64,000 bases of DNA from Euphorbia lathyris (GCF_963576675.1 NC_088913.1:88039001-88103000); one strand, 5' to 3'; numbered from the stretch's first letter, positions 48,944 through 60,160 are shown. Numbers and translations: made by a program. Notes: generated from the sequence alone by a model not told the origin.

Positions 48944-49610
48944 TGTTGTAGCCTGAACTAAACAATAAATTTGTAAGATGGGAGATCAATCGTTGAACTT
49001 CTGAAGGAAGGCGGTCCTTCCAATCAGGATGATGACAGCCGACGTTCCTTGAGGATCGAACCTCCTGGATGAAGGTTGAACGTCCCTGGATGAAGGTTGA
49101 ACGTCTCCGGATGAAGGTTGAACATCTTCGGATGAAGGTTGAATGTCTTCGGATGAAGGTTGAACGTCCCTGGCGAAGGTTGAACGTCCTTGAGGATTGA
49201 ACCTGTTACAGTGTGGGAAGCGGTCTTCCCACAAAAGCTCCGATGCTTAAGTCAGATACCGTAAAATATAGTATTCTTTTCTCTCTCTAAAAGCCAACAT
49301 TTTCCTCTTCAGCTTTAAACCTATTTATAGGAATAAGGGAGGAAGTTACCTGTGAGTTATCGGTAAAAGATCGTGTTGAACGTGGATAAATTATCTAGGA
49401 CGATAATGGAGTACATGGGTAGTGGTTATATCTAGATCTGGCAATTGTCGTGCTTCGTGTCAAAATCGTGTTATCTCATATTTATGTTCCATATGGTTTT
49501 ATATGTTATAAATGCTAGAAAAATGATTTTCGTGTCAATCGTGTCGTGTCAGTCGGGTTGGCTCTGTAATCGTGTTTTCGTGTCAGAAATTGCCACCTCT
49601 AGTTATATCA
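48944..49610 (-). mobile_element. Gypsy-3 3' LTR
   Basis: 667 bp including a 169-bp MITE and its 8-bp duplication, so about 490 bp of LTR. Minus-strand TATA (49322-49329). A 21-bp tandem (ggatgaaggttgaacgtc type) at about 49070-49190 has one more unit than in the 5' LTR, which explains the length difference. Confidence 0.93.
49433..49601. mobile_element. hAT-like MITE in the Gypsy-3 LTR
   Basis: 169 bp, ends tagatctggcaatt and aattgccacctcta (imperfect TIRs), perfect 8-bp TSD gttatatc (49425-49432 and 49602-49609). The empty site is visible in the other LTR (gtggttatatca), confirming insertion after Gypsy-3 arrived. Interior words cgtgtc recur. Confidence 0.95.
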
Positions 49611-50635
49611 ATTGCTCCCCACTGTTATTTTCGGATTATTTTCCAAAATAAGAGTGAGAAAAATAAATATCCTTAACCGCTCGATAAATGATTTTAAAAA
49701 ATGGCAGCACGAATCTTCCTGTTAGGATTATCAATTTTGTACGAGAAGAGAAAACGGAATTAGAAACAAGAATGAAGAAGAATCTGGTTCTCTCCCGATG
49801 AAATAGAAAAAATCGGTTTTCTCTCCCGTTATTGCGTTTTTACGGGATACAACTTGGCTTGATTACCCTGACAAGGATAACCTTAATAGTTTCTATCTTC
49901 ACTAAAGATGGGTTCAGAACCCTACCTCGTGAGATAAATTAGAATTGTAACGAACATCAGAATCCTCTCCGTCTAGGATTATACAAGATAATCTAGAATA
50001 TTAGTAGGAAATAAAATCTCATTCTGTTTTGGATTAGGATAAATAATAATAATAAATATAAGAATCCTATTCTGTTTAGGATTAGGATAAACAATAATAA
50101 TAATAAATATAAGAATCCTGTTCCTTTTAGGATTCCATAAGATATCCTCAGTATTTAAGAATGTTAGCATAGGATTTCTTTTTTACCTCAAGTGCACCAA
50201 TTTTCTCTCCTCTATGCTTAGTCTTGGATTCCTTTGGCTTCGGGAAAAACTCCATTTTCAGGCTAGCTTCTCCCTTGATTCCGAAGTTTTATATCTGTGG
50301 AATGCAAAAATTATATTATATCGGTTAAAGGAATAGGAGAAAAACGTTCGATCAATCTGTAACTTAGATAATTGACGGTGCGTTTTTTCCTTTTTTGCGA
50401 TGAGACTCCGTTTTTGCGATTTTTCTATTTTGACTAAGTCTGAACCTATAAGGTTTTTTCGACTTTTGTTTTTTCAAACAGTCGAATCCGCAAACGATTT
50501 TTAGGATCGAACAGCCTCGAATCCCTGACGTTTTGCGCTTCTGAATAAAATTGGACTTATACGTTTTTTTAAACAACAGAATCTGCAAACGCTTAAAAAA
50601 ATGACTCTCGACGCTTTCGAATGAAAAAACGAGCC
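49611..50635. other. Gypsy-3 interior next to the 3' LTR, no gene
   Basis: Purine tract (minus strand agtggggagcaat) at the LTR border, then AT-rich DNA with two diverged copies of a stretch holding agaatcctattctgttt-like words (about 50010-50150). Nothing coding recognised. Confidence 0.6.
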
Positions 50636-51500
50636 TCTACTGTTTTTTCGTTTGAATTAAAACACGATCCTCAACCGCTTTTTTGTTTCAATTAAAAATG
50701 ATCCTCAACCGCGTTTTCGTAAAAAACGATCCTCAACCGCTTTTTCGTTTCAATTAAAAACGATCCTCAACCGCTTTTTCGTAAAAAACGATCCTCAACC
50801 GCTTTTTCGTTTCAATTAAAAAACGATCCTAAACCGCTTTTTCGTTTCGATTAAAAACGATCCTCAACCACTTTTTCGTTTCAATTAAAAACGATCCTCA
50901 ACCGCTTTTTCGTAAAAAACGATCCTCAACCGCTTTTTCGTTTCAAATAAAAACGATCCTCAACCGCTTTTCCGTAAAAACGATCCTCAACCGCTTTTTC
51001 GTTTCAATTAAAAACGATCCTCAACCGCTTTTTCGTTTCAATTAAAAACGATCCTCAATCCCTTTTTCGTAAAAACGATCCTCAACCACTTTTTCGTTTC
51101 AATTAAAAACCATCCTCAACCGCTTTTTCGTAAAAAACGATCCTCAACCGCTTTTTCGTTTCAATTAAAAACGATCCTCAATCGCTTTTTCGTAAAAACG
51201 ATCCTCAACCGCTTTTTTGTTTCAATTAAAAACGATCCTCAACCGCTTTTTCGTAAAAAACGACCCGCAACCGCTTTTTCGTTTCAATTAAAAATGATCC
51301 TCAACCGCTTTTTCGTAAAAAACGATCCTCAACCGCTTTTTCGTTTCAATTAAAAAACGATCCTCAATGCTTTCGAACGAAACTCGAGCCTCTATCATTT
51401 TTTCGTTTTGAATAAAAACGACCCTCAATGCTTTTTGCGATTTTAAACAGAGCTCGTACCTCAAACGTTTTTTCGTTTTGAATAAAAACGATCCTCAACG
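50636..51500. repeat. Array A: acgatcctcaaccgctttttcg repeats
   Basis: Some thirty copies of acgatcctcaaccgctttttcg joined by two linker types, tttcaattaaaa and taaaa, often alternating, which gives a mixed 27/35-bp period. The right edge grades into more diverged units up to about 51545. Confidence 0.95.
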
Positions 51501-51607
51501 CTTTCTGCGATTTCGAACGAAACTCAAACATCTAACGTTTTTTCGTTTCTAATTGCTTTTGAGCTTTTTCTTCTGCAGCTGGCTTACTTTGTCTGAAGAT
51601 ATTCATC

Positions 51608-52513
51608 ATGGTTCGTACTAAGCAAACATCAAGACATATATTCAAAGCATTGGGGCCACATTCCTTGGATGTATTAGCCTTGTGCGTTCCTACTTGTCTA
51701 TCACAAGATGATGTTCGTACTTTCAAGACAACGTTCTCGTTTCCGTCTGATTGGGAGGTCCGCCTCCTTTCAGACTCGAAGACTTCTTTTGACTTTGTGC
51801 CTTCAGAATCGTTTGCCATTCATGAGGTCTTGTTGGAAATGGTACCTTCTTTCTTCATGGAATTTTTGAAGAGCAACAAATTGTCTCCGTCTCAGCTTCA
51901 TCCTCAAGGATGGAGATTGCTTCTGGCGTTTTACGCGCTTTGTAACGAAAAAGGAGTAGTTCCAGCCGTCAACCTTTTTCATCTTTTCTAACTTCTTAGA
52001 TCTCTCAAGGACAAATCCGGGCGATTTTCTCTTCAGAGGACTGATATGTGTGAGGAGGGATTATTCATCGATGATCTTCTTCCCATCGAGAAGTATGAAG
52101 ATAGATGGATTGTCGTTTTTCCTCCTGCAAGGACATGGAACATTCCTCTTCCATGGAGTTGGTGTTGGATTAGGCGAGGCGTCTCACGTCCATCGCATTC
52201 CAAACTTTTACATAGATATTCATCCGAGATTCTTATTCTTCAGTATGCGAAAAATCCTCTTAGTCACTTTTTAAAAGCTTTCCGTCGCATCATGATTGGT
52301 TGGGAGATTACTCCATCCTTGACATCTGCGAAAGAAGACAAGAGTTTTTGCTCTTCATCGAAAAAAACAACTACGGCCCCTGGCCTTACAGACATGACAT
52401 CCGCATCTGATTTCGTCGATAGCCCATCCTTGGTTGAGCAACAATTTAATGTTCCTTTGACGTCTGAATTGTCGAAAGATTCTCCACAGTTCATTCCTGA
52501 GCCTGGTGAATGA
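51608..52513 (+). pseudogene. Antisense ORF of Gypsy-3 (putative gypsy-type transposon domain)
   Basis: Opposite in strand to the element's gag-pol. The first ORF (51608-51991, 127 codons) starts MVRTKQTSRH and contains FPSDWEVRLL and SPSQLHPQGWRLLLAFYALC, which resemble the plant domain named putative gypsy type transposon (PF04195), from memory. It ends at a stop; a second ORF (52046-52513) continues with EDRWIVVFPPARTWNIPLPW and ends in an acidic tail. The two are probably one broken gene. The position between arrays A and B, downstream of pol, fits the antisense ORF of Tat elements. Confidence 0.65.
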
Positions 52514-52654
52514 CTTAAACAGGTTATGACTTCAATGCTTTTTTGACGATTTCTGCTTTTTTTTTTCTTTTTTCAAATGGTTCAAACTTCACCGTTTTTC
52601 CGATTTTCATCTTAATCGTTTTTTGAGCTTTTTCTTCTATAGTTAGCTTGTTTC

Positions 52655-52985
52655 GTCTGAGGTAAATTCCTCTTTAAGGTAAATTCCTCCTTGAGGTAGA
52701 TTCCTCTTTGAGGTAGATTCCTCTCTGATGTAGATTCCTTTTTTGCAGGAAGCTCAATGTAAAAGATGCTTTTGATTTGATTTTGATCCTGAACCCTTCC
52801 GGATTCCTACTCCCCAATCACTTGAAATTCAATCAGAATTGAATGTAGATTCCTCTTTGAGGTAAATTCCTCTTTGATGTAGATTCCTCTTTGAGGTAAA
52901 TTCCTCTTTAAGGTAAAATCTTCTTTGAGGTAGATTCCTCTTTGATGTAAATTCCTCTTTGAGGTAGATTCCTCTTTTGCAGGGA
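52655..52985. repeat. Array B: ggtagattcctctttga repeats
   Basis: About fifteen 17-18-bp units in two clusters (52660-52745 and 52845-52980), each cluster followed by the same segment (tgcagg.agctca.t.taaaa.atgcttttgatttgattttga), so the arrangement is itself duplicated. Confidence 0.9.
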
Positions 52986-53119
52986 GCTCAGTATAAAAAA
53001 TGCTTTTGATTTGATTTTGAACCTGAACTCTTCTGGATTCAATCATTCCTGCTCCCCAATCACTTAAAATTCAATCTGAATTGAATGTGATTTTGATGAA
53101 CTTTATTGACATTGCTTTA

Positions 53120-53965
53120 ATAGAAATACCTGCGTGCACTTTGGTGAAAGCGTTTAGCTTTTTTCTACACCATGTGTCTTAACAGCCCTGATAACTGCGT
53201 GCACCAAGGTGAAAGCATTTTGCTTTTTTCTACACCATGTGTCTTAACATCATTGATAACTGCGTGCACCACGGTGAAAGCGCTTTGCTTTTTTCTACAC
53301 CATGTCTCTTAACAGCCTTGATAACTGCGTGCACTATGGTGAAAGCATTTTGCTTTTTTCTACACCAGGCGTCTTAACAGCCTTGATAACTGCGTGCACC
53401 GTGGTGAAAGCGTTTATGCATTTTCTACACCAGGTGTCTTAACAGCCTTGATCCGCGTGCATTTATGGTCTGTTGCACCCACATGTCTTAACGGTTTTGA
53501 TAACTGCGTGCACCAAGGTGAAAGCGTTTCGCTTTTTTCTACACCGGGTGTCTTAACAGCCTTGATAACTGCGTGCACCGTGGTGAAAGCGTTTATGCTT
53601 TTTTCTACACCAGGCGTCTTAACAGCCTTGATTCGCATGCATTCATGGTCTGTTACACCCATATGTCTTAACGGTTTTGATAACTGCATGCACCAAGGTG
53701 AAAGCATTTTGCTTTTTTCTACACCGGGTGTCTTAACAGCCTTGATAACTGCGTGCACCATGGTAAAAGCGTTTATGCTTTTTCCTACACCAGGCGTCTT
53801 AACAGCCTTGATAACTGCGTGCACCATGGTGAAAGCGTTTATGCTTTTTTCTACACCAAGCGTCTTAACAGCCTTGATCCGTGTGCATTCATGGTCTGTT
53901 ACACCCATATGTCTAACGGTTTTGATAGAGACAACTGCATACACAATGGTGAAAGCGTTAGCTTT
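53120..53965. repeat. Array C: 66-bp repeats with higher-order structure
   Basis: Unit ataactgcgtgcaccatggt...aacagccttg, 66 bp, about twelve copies. Every second or third unit is replaced by a variant with gcattcatggtctgttacac, giving a higher-order pattern. Because 66 is a multiple of three, long ORFs appear on both strands (53394-54038 plus, 53414-53944 minus); these are not taken as genes. Confidence 0.95.
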
Positions 53966-54019
53966 TCCTCCATATTATATATATATATATATATATATAA
54001 AAAATTCAGGAGTATGTAT

Positions 54020-54725
54020 CATAAATAAGGTAAGATGAGAGGTCAATCGGTGAAGTCCTGAAGGAAGGTGGGCCTTCCAATCAGAGTGAGGATGAAGGTC
54101 GAGTTCCTTGAGGATTGAACCTCCTTGAGGATGGTTGACGTTCCTCTATGATGGTTGACATTCCTCGAGGATTGAACATCCTTGATAAAGGTCGAGTTCT
54201 TTGAGGGTCGAACCTCTTTGAGGATCGAACCTTCTTGATGATCGAACCTTCTTGATGATCGAACCTTCTTGAGGATCAAACCTTCTTGAGGATTGAACTC
54301 CTGAAGGAAGGCGGAACTTCCAACCAGAATGATGACGAAGGTCGAGTTCTTTGAGGATTGAACCTCCTTGAGGATCGAATCTCCTTGATGATGGAACTTC
54401 CTTGAGGATCGAACCTTCTTGAGGATTGAACTCCTGAAGGAAGGCGTACCTTCCAACCAGAATGATGACGAAGGTCGAGTTCTTTGAGGATTGAACCTCC
54501 TTGAGGATCAAACCTCCTTGAGGATCGAACCTTCTTGATGATGGAACCTCCTTGAGGACCAAACCTTCTTGAGGATTGAACTCCTGAAGGAAGGCGTACC
54601 TTCCAACCAGAATGATGACGAAGGTCGAGTTCTTTGAGGATTAAACCTCGTTGAGGATTGAACCTCCTTGAGGATTGAACTCCTGAAGGAAGGCGGTCCT
54701 TCCAATCAGAATGATGACAAAGGTT
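54020..54725. repeat. Array D: LTR-like block expanded into repeats
   Basis: Starts aataaggtaagatgagaggtcaatcggtgaag, closely similar to the LTR beginning (48966 on: aataaatttgtaagatgggagatcaatcgttgaac). It then repeats gaactcctgaaggaaggcg..accttccaa and strings of ttgaggatcgaacctcc. About four large units of 125-150 bp, each containing several 21-bp subunits. The 21-bp words are also those of the LTR tandem. Confidence 0.9.
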
Positions 54726-54789
54726 CCTCGATGACGGTTGACCTTCTTTTATTCATAATGAGCGTTGTCCAATGCAATTGCTTTGAGCT

Positions 54790-55936
54790 TCAAGTAATTT
54801 GCATTCCATGTCTTGTGAATCTTAGGCGTTGAACTTCTTTAATGGACGTAGGAGGCTTCATCTCTGAAATGGCTTGGATTTTCTCTGGACTTGCCTCAAT
54901 TTTCCTTTCAGTTCTCATGTAACCTAACAAATTTTCTGATTGTATTTCGAAAGTATATTCGTTAGGATTTAGCTTTATAGCGTGGGTCTTCAATACATCG
55001 AGCACTTTTGTCGAGCTTTTTCGCATGTGATTCACCCTTCTTACTTTTGATAATCTTGTCATCTACGTAAGTTTCTATGGTATTATCCAACAAAGATTTG
55101 AAGACTTTGTTAACCATCATAGGGTATGTGGCTCTTGCATTTTTAAGCCCACAAGGCACAACTTTGTAGCGGTAGGTTCCTCTTTCAGTGATAAGTACAG
55201 TTTTCTCTTGATCGGGAGGGTTCATCTTTACTTGATAATACCCCATCTTTGTCAATAAGTCTCCCGATGATATCATGGCTCCCCTGCCAATAATTAATGG
55301 TCTTCCTAGTATCACATTGTAGACTAGAGATATAGATTTTACTACCATAAAATTCACCATCCTTGTAACATTACAAGGCTCATCACCCAACTTGATTGGT
55401 AATTGGATAGACCCTGCCACTTGGACAGCTTCCCTCGAGAAGCTAAAGAGTGGGGCCGACACCTTCTTCAATCTATCCAGAGATAAATTCATATTCTTAA
55501 AACAATTCCAATAGAGGAGGTTGACTGAACTCCCACTGTCAATGAGAATTCTTTCCATTGGGAACTTCATTATGGTAGCAGAAACCATCATTGCATCATC
55601 ATGGGGTATCACTACATTTCCTTGATATGCAGGGGTAAAAGCTATGGACTCTTCTTCTTGGGCTTTCATCACATTGTTGACCTCATAAGCTTGTCTAGCA
55701 TAAGCCTTTCTCTGATGAAGAGGATCCATCTGCCGGTTTGTTGTTAAGAGCTGGAGCTTTATCTTTTTTTTCTTTTTATCATCTTTTGCTTTCGGGTACC
55801 TTCGACCATCACTTTCCTGGTTCTCCATGTACCTTTCTCCTTTTGGGTTTCGTGGTTTTCCTTCTCTCCAACTTTCCGCATAAATGAAATTTTTAAGCTT
55901 ACCTTGTCGTACTAGTGATTTGATTTCATTCATCAA
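54790..55936 (-). pseudogene. Gypsy-3 protease joined to a truncated RT
   Basis: Minus-strand reading from 55936: end of gag (IKSLVRQGKLKNF), protease RILIDSGSSVNLLYW, then ILGRPL. After that the sequence jumps to the middle of RT (KMGYYQVKMNPPDQEKT, VVPCGLKNARATYPMM) with YVDD preserved as ETYVDDKI. Compared with Gypsy-2 about 200 residues between protease and RT motif A are deleted. A frame change near 55030 is followed by the thumb part ENLLGYMRTERKIEASPEKI. Similarity ends at EVQRL (about 54820). RNase H and integrase are absent. Confidence 0.88.
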
Positions 55937-57241
55937 TTGCTTGCATCAATCAGTTGAGTGATCTTGAGTCTTGTGGAATAGGCGTCTGTAAACTTTTCCC
56001 TTGCTCTGTCAGCTTTGGGAGGGAATGTAAGAGGCCTTGATCTCTCAATAGCTGTCAGGATGTTAGAATGAGGTTGGAGTAAAGGCATGAAACCCTCGTA
56101 TCTTGATTTAGGGATATGTCTTGATTCATTTCTTCTTCCAACTTCATCTCTTTCTTTTCCTATCTTGATTTTCCCTCGCTCATATGTTCTTCATCACATC
56201 CTCGGAAAGGATGAACTTATTAGCCTGGCTGAACAGATCTCCCAAGGTTGAGGGTTGATCATAAGAAAGAGATTTTTGGAGATCTCGCGATCTCGTTCCC
56301 TGGAGTATTCCTGCAACTGCCATTCCAGCTTGGAGATCCTGAATCTCCAGAGTTGCAATGCGAAACCTTTCTATGTAGTCCTTCAAACTTTCTTTTTCAT
56401 CTTGCTTTATTGTGAGGAGATACGTCGCATCCTTCTTCCTTCTGGTGTTGATGATGAATGCTTTTATGAATTCTCTTCTCAATTGATCAAAGTTAGAGAT
56501 GGAGCTTTCCTTTAAGCTATTGAACCACGCGCGAGCATGATCTGATAGAGTGAGGGAGAAAGCTCGACATATTACGGCATCTTCCCATCCGTGTAATAGC
56601 ATTACCGCTTCATAACTCTGCATATGATCGTAGGGATCACCCTTTTCGGAATAAGTGGCGAGTTGGGGCATCTTGAATTTTTGAGGGAGAGGTTTATTCA
56701 TGATCTCTCCCGAAAAAGGAATTTTCCTTACTGCTTGCTCGTCATTGCTCGGAACTAGCTTCTTTTGTTCTAGCACCTTTTCAATCATCTTCTTAAGGTC
56801 TACTGTCTCTTTCGCGTTGAGCATGGATTCTTCTCCAGCTTTCTCATGTGCCTTCGAATTTTCTTTACAAGAACTTTCTACCACTTCATGGATCTTTTAG
56901 TTGTTTCCCTTGCACCTTCCTCCTTCACGTGGTTCTGAGACTTCAATTTCATCGCGTGGTATCTCTACCTCCAGACCTTTTTCCTTGTTTCGAAACTCTT
57001 TGTCTCGCATTTCTTCTTGGACAAAAAGCATTAATTCTTGGAGCTGATTATTGTTTTCTTCAAATTTTTTCTTCAACTCTTCATAATCTGCCAAGGGAAC
57101 GGTAGGTGGATTTGTTCTTGATGGCCCCTATTGGTCTTCAATGTTTTCAACACGTTCTTCTTCGTTGGTTGGATGTGCATCGTGTTCGTCCAGAATATGG
57201 GATACTTAAGAAGGTGGAACTTGAGATTTCTTGGGAGGCAT
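55937..57241 (-). pseudogene. Gypsy-3 gag
   Basis: ATG at 57241 (MPPKKSQVPPS). One frame runs to 56180 apart from three in-frame stops (about 57208, 57131 and 56899). N-terminal Glu/Lys-rich helix (YEELKKKFEENNNQLQELM), then retrotrans_gag (FSLTLSDHARAWFNSLKESS, DYIERFRIATLEIQDL). Past the stop at 56180 a decayed knuckle region follows (FHKTQDHSTD, stop, CKQLMNEI) leading into the protease ORF. The visible stops are all TAA or TAG. Confidence 0.88.
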
Positions 57242-57312
57242 CTTTTTTATTACGAAAAGTAGATAATGTTGAATGAATGACTTTTTGATCTTTTCCCACA
57301 AACGGCGCCAAT

Positions 57313-57782
57313 TGTTGTAGCCTGAACTAAACAATAAATTTGTAAGATGGGAGATCAATCGTTGAACTTCTAAAGGAAGACGGTCCTTCCAATCAGGATG
57401 ATGACAGCCGACATTCCTTGAGGATCGAACCTCCTGGATGAAGGTTGAACGTCTCCGGATGAAGGTTGAACATCTTCGGATGAAGGTTGAACGTCTTCGG
57501 ATGAAGGTTGAACGTCCCTGGCGAAGGTTGAACGTCCTTGAGGATTGAACCTGTTACAGTGTGGGAAGCGGTCTTCCCACAAATGCTCCGATGCTTAAGT
57601 CAGATACCGTAAAATATAGTATTCTTTTCTCTCACTAAAAGCCAACATTTTCCTCTTCAGCTTTAAACCTATTTATAGGAATAAGGGAGGAAGTTACCTG
57701 TGAGTTATCGGTAAAAGATCGTGTTGAACGTGGATATAATTATCTAGGACGATAATGGAGTACGTGGGTAGTGGTTATATCA
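57313..57782 (-). mobile_element. Gypsy-3 5' LTR
   Basis: 470 bp, plus-strand ends TGTTGTAGCC and GGTTATATCA. Minus-strand TATA at 57670-57677. A 2-base spacer separates it from the tRNA-Asp-type PBS at 57301-57310. Very similar to the 3' LTR apart from the MITE and one 21-bp repeat unit. Confidence 0.93.
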
Positions 57783-57787
57783 GTTCC

Positions 57788-57823
57788 TAACCCCCCCTTG
57801 GAACTAATCACACGGGACCAACA
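57788..57823 (+). mobile_element. Copia-3 5' LTR, last 36 bp
   Basis: Resumes after the Gypsy-3 TSD with taaccccccc..., parallel to the end of the Copia-2 LTR (about 44726-44767), and ends ACCAACA. The PBS tggtatcagagcc starts at 57826. Confidence 0.9.
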
Positions 57824-57884
57824 AGTGGTATCAGAGCCTAAGCTCACTACTCAAAGATATAACTATCTTGAGCGGATCCCATAA

Positions 57885-59668
57885 ATGGGTGAGAACAGCA
57901 CTCATTTCCTTCTAGGGAACCAAACAACACAGATACTCCCTGAGGGATTATCAATCACTAGACCTCCCCTATTCTTTGGATCTAATTATACATTCTGGAA
58001 GAATAGGATGAAAAACTTTATTCAAGCCACAAACATGAGTGCATGGCTTGCAATTGTTCAAGGTCCACATGTGCCATATAAAACTGTTAACAATGAGAAA
58101 ATTGTTAAGAGCGAAGCTGAGTGGACAGAGGATGACCTCAAAAAATTACAAAATAACGCTTCGGCTATAAATATGCTTCACTGTGCTTTAGATGCTGCAG
58201 AATACAATAAGATTTCAGGTTGTGAGTCAGCACAGGAGATTTGGAAAAAGCTTGAAGTGACCTATGAAGGCACCAGTAAGGTTAAGGAGTCTAAAGTCAA
58301 TCAGCATATGAGACTCTACGAGCTGTTCGAGATGAACGAAAACGAAGACATCTTAGAAATGAACTCAAGATTCACCAACATCATAAATGAGCTCAAAAGA
58401 CTTGGAAAGAACTTCACTGAGGAGGAACAGGTGAAGAAAATCCTGAGAAGTCTACCTAAGAGCTGGCAAGCAAAGAAAACAGCTGTAGAAGAAGCTCAGG
58501 ACTTGACTACCTACAAATATGATGAGCTGATCGGATCCTTGCTGACCCATGAGATCTCTATGAAGAACTTTGAAGCTAAAGAAAAGTCTGAAGATAAGAA
58601 ACAGAAATCACTAGTGATGAAAGCTGACTCCACAGAAGCTGAGTCAACTGATGATGAGGAAATGGCTATGTTCACTAGAAAGATGAAAAAACTGTTCAGA
58701 AGAAGTGACAGAAACAGCAAGAGGCCATACAAGAAAGGTGATAGGTACAAAGCTGAGTCCAGTGACAAATATAAGAAGGACAGCTCCAAGTCCGTCACAT
58801 GTTTTAAGTGCCACCAAACTGGGCACATCAAGTCAAGCTGCCCAAACCTAAAAAGAGATAAAAAGGGAAATAAGAAGGCAATGGTAGCAACATGGAGTGA
58901 CAGTGATGAGTCAACATCATCCGAAGCTGATGCAAATGAAACAGCAAACATATGCTTCATGGTCGATGATGCTGATCACTCTCAATCTGAGCAAGCTGAC
59001 CTCTCTGATGAAACTAACCAGGAGGAACATAACAATGAGGTAACATCCCTACTTTTGCTTAGAAACGAAATGGTAAATGCCTTGAGTGATTTATACACAC
59101 TAACTAAAAAGTGTAACAAGAAAATCAAATCACTCAGCAGGCGGTGTGACGAGATTGAAGAGGTCAAGCTGAGTGACCTCAGATATCTCCTCCAAGACAA
59201 TGCAGATTTACATAATAATATTCAAATAATGCATAAGTTTGTCACGGAGGTCCAATCTGAGTCAAAGAAACTTAGAAAGGATGTTACAACCTTACAGAGT
59301 CAAATAAAAGGCTCGAATAGAAATAAATCCCATGCTGAGTACACAAGTACTAGCCAGCATAAGCAGTTCACTCAATGTGAATGCTGTGGAAAAAGGGGCA
59401 CACAAAAGAAGTGTGTTGGCATAACAAGCGAGTTGTCCAATGTGACTTCTGCGGAAGAAAAGGACATTCCATAAAGATATGATGGCATGCTCATCACAAC
59501 AATGCTGATCGCACTCAGTATAACCCTCAAAGGGTAAAATTTTGTGACTTTTGTGGTAAGCCAGGCCACACTATAAAAGTATGTCGTCACAAATTAAAGT
59601 ATGATTTTGCACCTGTTTACACTAACAAGAAAGGACCCAAAAAGAATTGGGTACCTAAAAATGAATAG
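57885..59668 (+). pseudogene. Copia-3 gag (Sirevirus type)
   Basis: 529 open codons (57885-59474) parallel to Copia-2 gag: RPPLFFGSNYTFWKNRMKNF, UBN2 region, knuckle CFKCHQTGHIKSSC, acidic and coiled-coil-like segments. A frameshift near 59400 spoils the second knuckle (CECCGKRGTQKKC). The third (CDFCGKPGHTIKVC, 59543 on) lies in the shifted frame, which runs to GPKKNWVPKNE and TAG at 59666-59668. Pol is in frame with that TAG, so gag and pol may originally have been separated only by a suppressible stop. ATG at 57885 matches the Copia-2 start by position. Confidence 0.9.
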
Positions 59669-60160
59669 TTTCAAATGCAGGTTAGCTTGACATGCGTAGA
59701 GAAGTCAAAGTTGTGGTATATAGACAGCGCATGCTCAAGGCACATGACAGGTGATGAAACACAATTCATCACACTAGAGCTTAAACGAGGAGGAAGTGTA
59801 AGCTTCGGAGACAATAAGAAGGGTAAGATAGTCGGCTCAGGTACTATCGGAGGCAACCCAACTATTAAATCAGTCTCCCTAGTTAAAGGTCTCAAATACA
59901 ATCTGCTAAGCATAGCTCAGCTTTGCATGAGCGACAGAAAGGTTGTATTCGATGATACTAAGTGTCAAATACTCGAGGGGAACACAAATGAATTGATTTT
60001 AACCGCCCCTCGCGTAGATAATGTATACATGCTAAATTTAGAAAAACAGTTTTCCAAAAACATATGCTTAGTGTTTAAAGAGAATAACTCCTGGCTATGG
60101 CATAGAAGACTTGGGCATGTCAGCATGGACCTTCTTGCCAAACTAGGTAGAAGCAATTAG
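59669..60160 (+). pseudogene. Copia-3 protease and integrase zinc finger
   Basis: Begins directly after the TAG (FQMQVSLTC), protease LWYIDSACSRHMTGDE, then the pre-integrase finger WLWHRRLGHVSMDLLAKL. A one-base indel near 60145 ends the ORF at 60160; the next frame starts at about 60170. Confidence 0.9.

Larger units (their letters stand above)
48944..57782 (-). mobile_element. Gypsy-3: deleted, array-rich Gypsy element
   Basis: 8839 bp with perfect TSD gttcc (48939-48943 and 57783-57787). LTRs 48944-49610 (carrying a MITE) and 57313-57782; PBS TGGCGCCGTT (minus strand, 57301-57310; tRNA-Asp type). Reading right to left: gag, protease fused to part of RT by deletion, then no RNase H or integrase but tandem arrays D, C and B, a plus-strand (antisense) ORF, array A, about 1 kb of AT-rich DNA and the 3' LTR. 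The antisense ORF and arrays point to the Tat group. It cannot move without a helper. Confidence 0.9.

Noticed and set aside
50636..51500. Possible CRISPR-like repeat-spacer pattern
   Set aside because: The spacers are two recurring linkers rather than unique sequences, the repeats are diverged, and the host is a plant; it is a tandem array.
51608..51991. Histone H3 gene
   Set aside because: Only the first residues resemble H3; the rest is unrelated and the context is a retrotransposon.
53394..54038. Long ORFs on both strands over array C (214 and 176 codons)
   Set aside because: The 66-bp period is a multiple of three, so any stop-free unit yields long ORFs in several frames on both strands; no domain resemblance.
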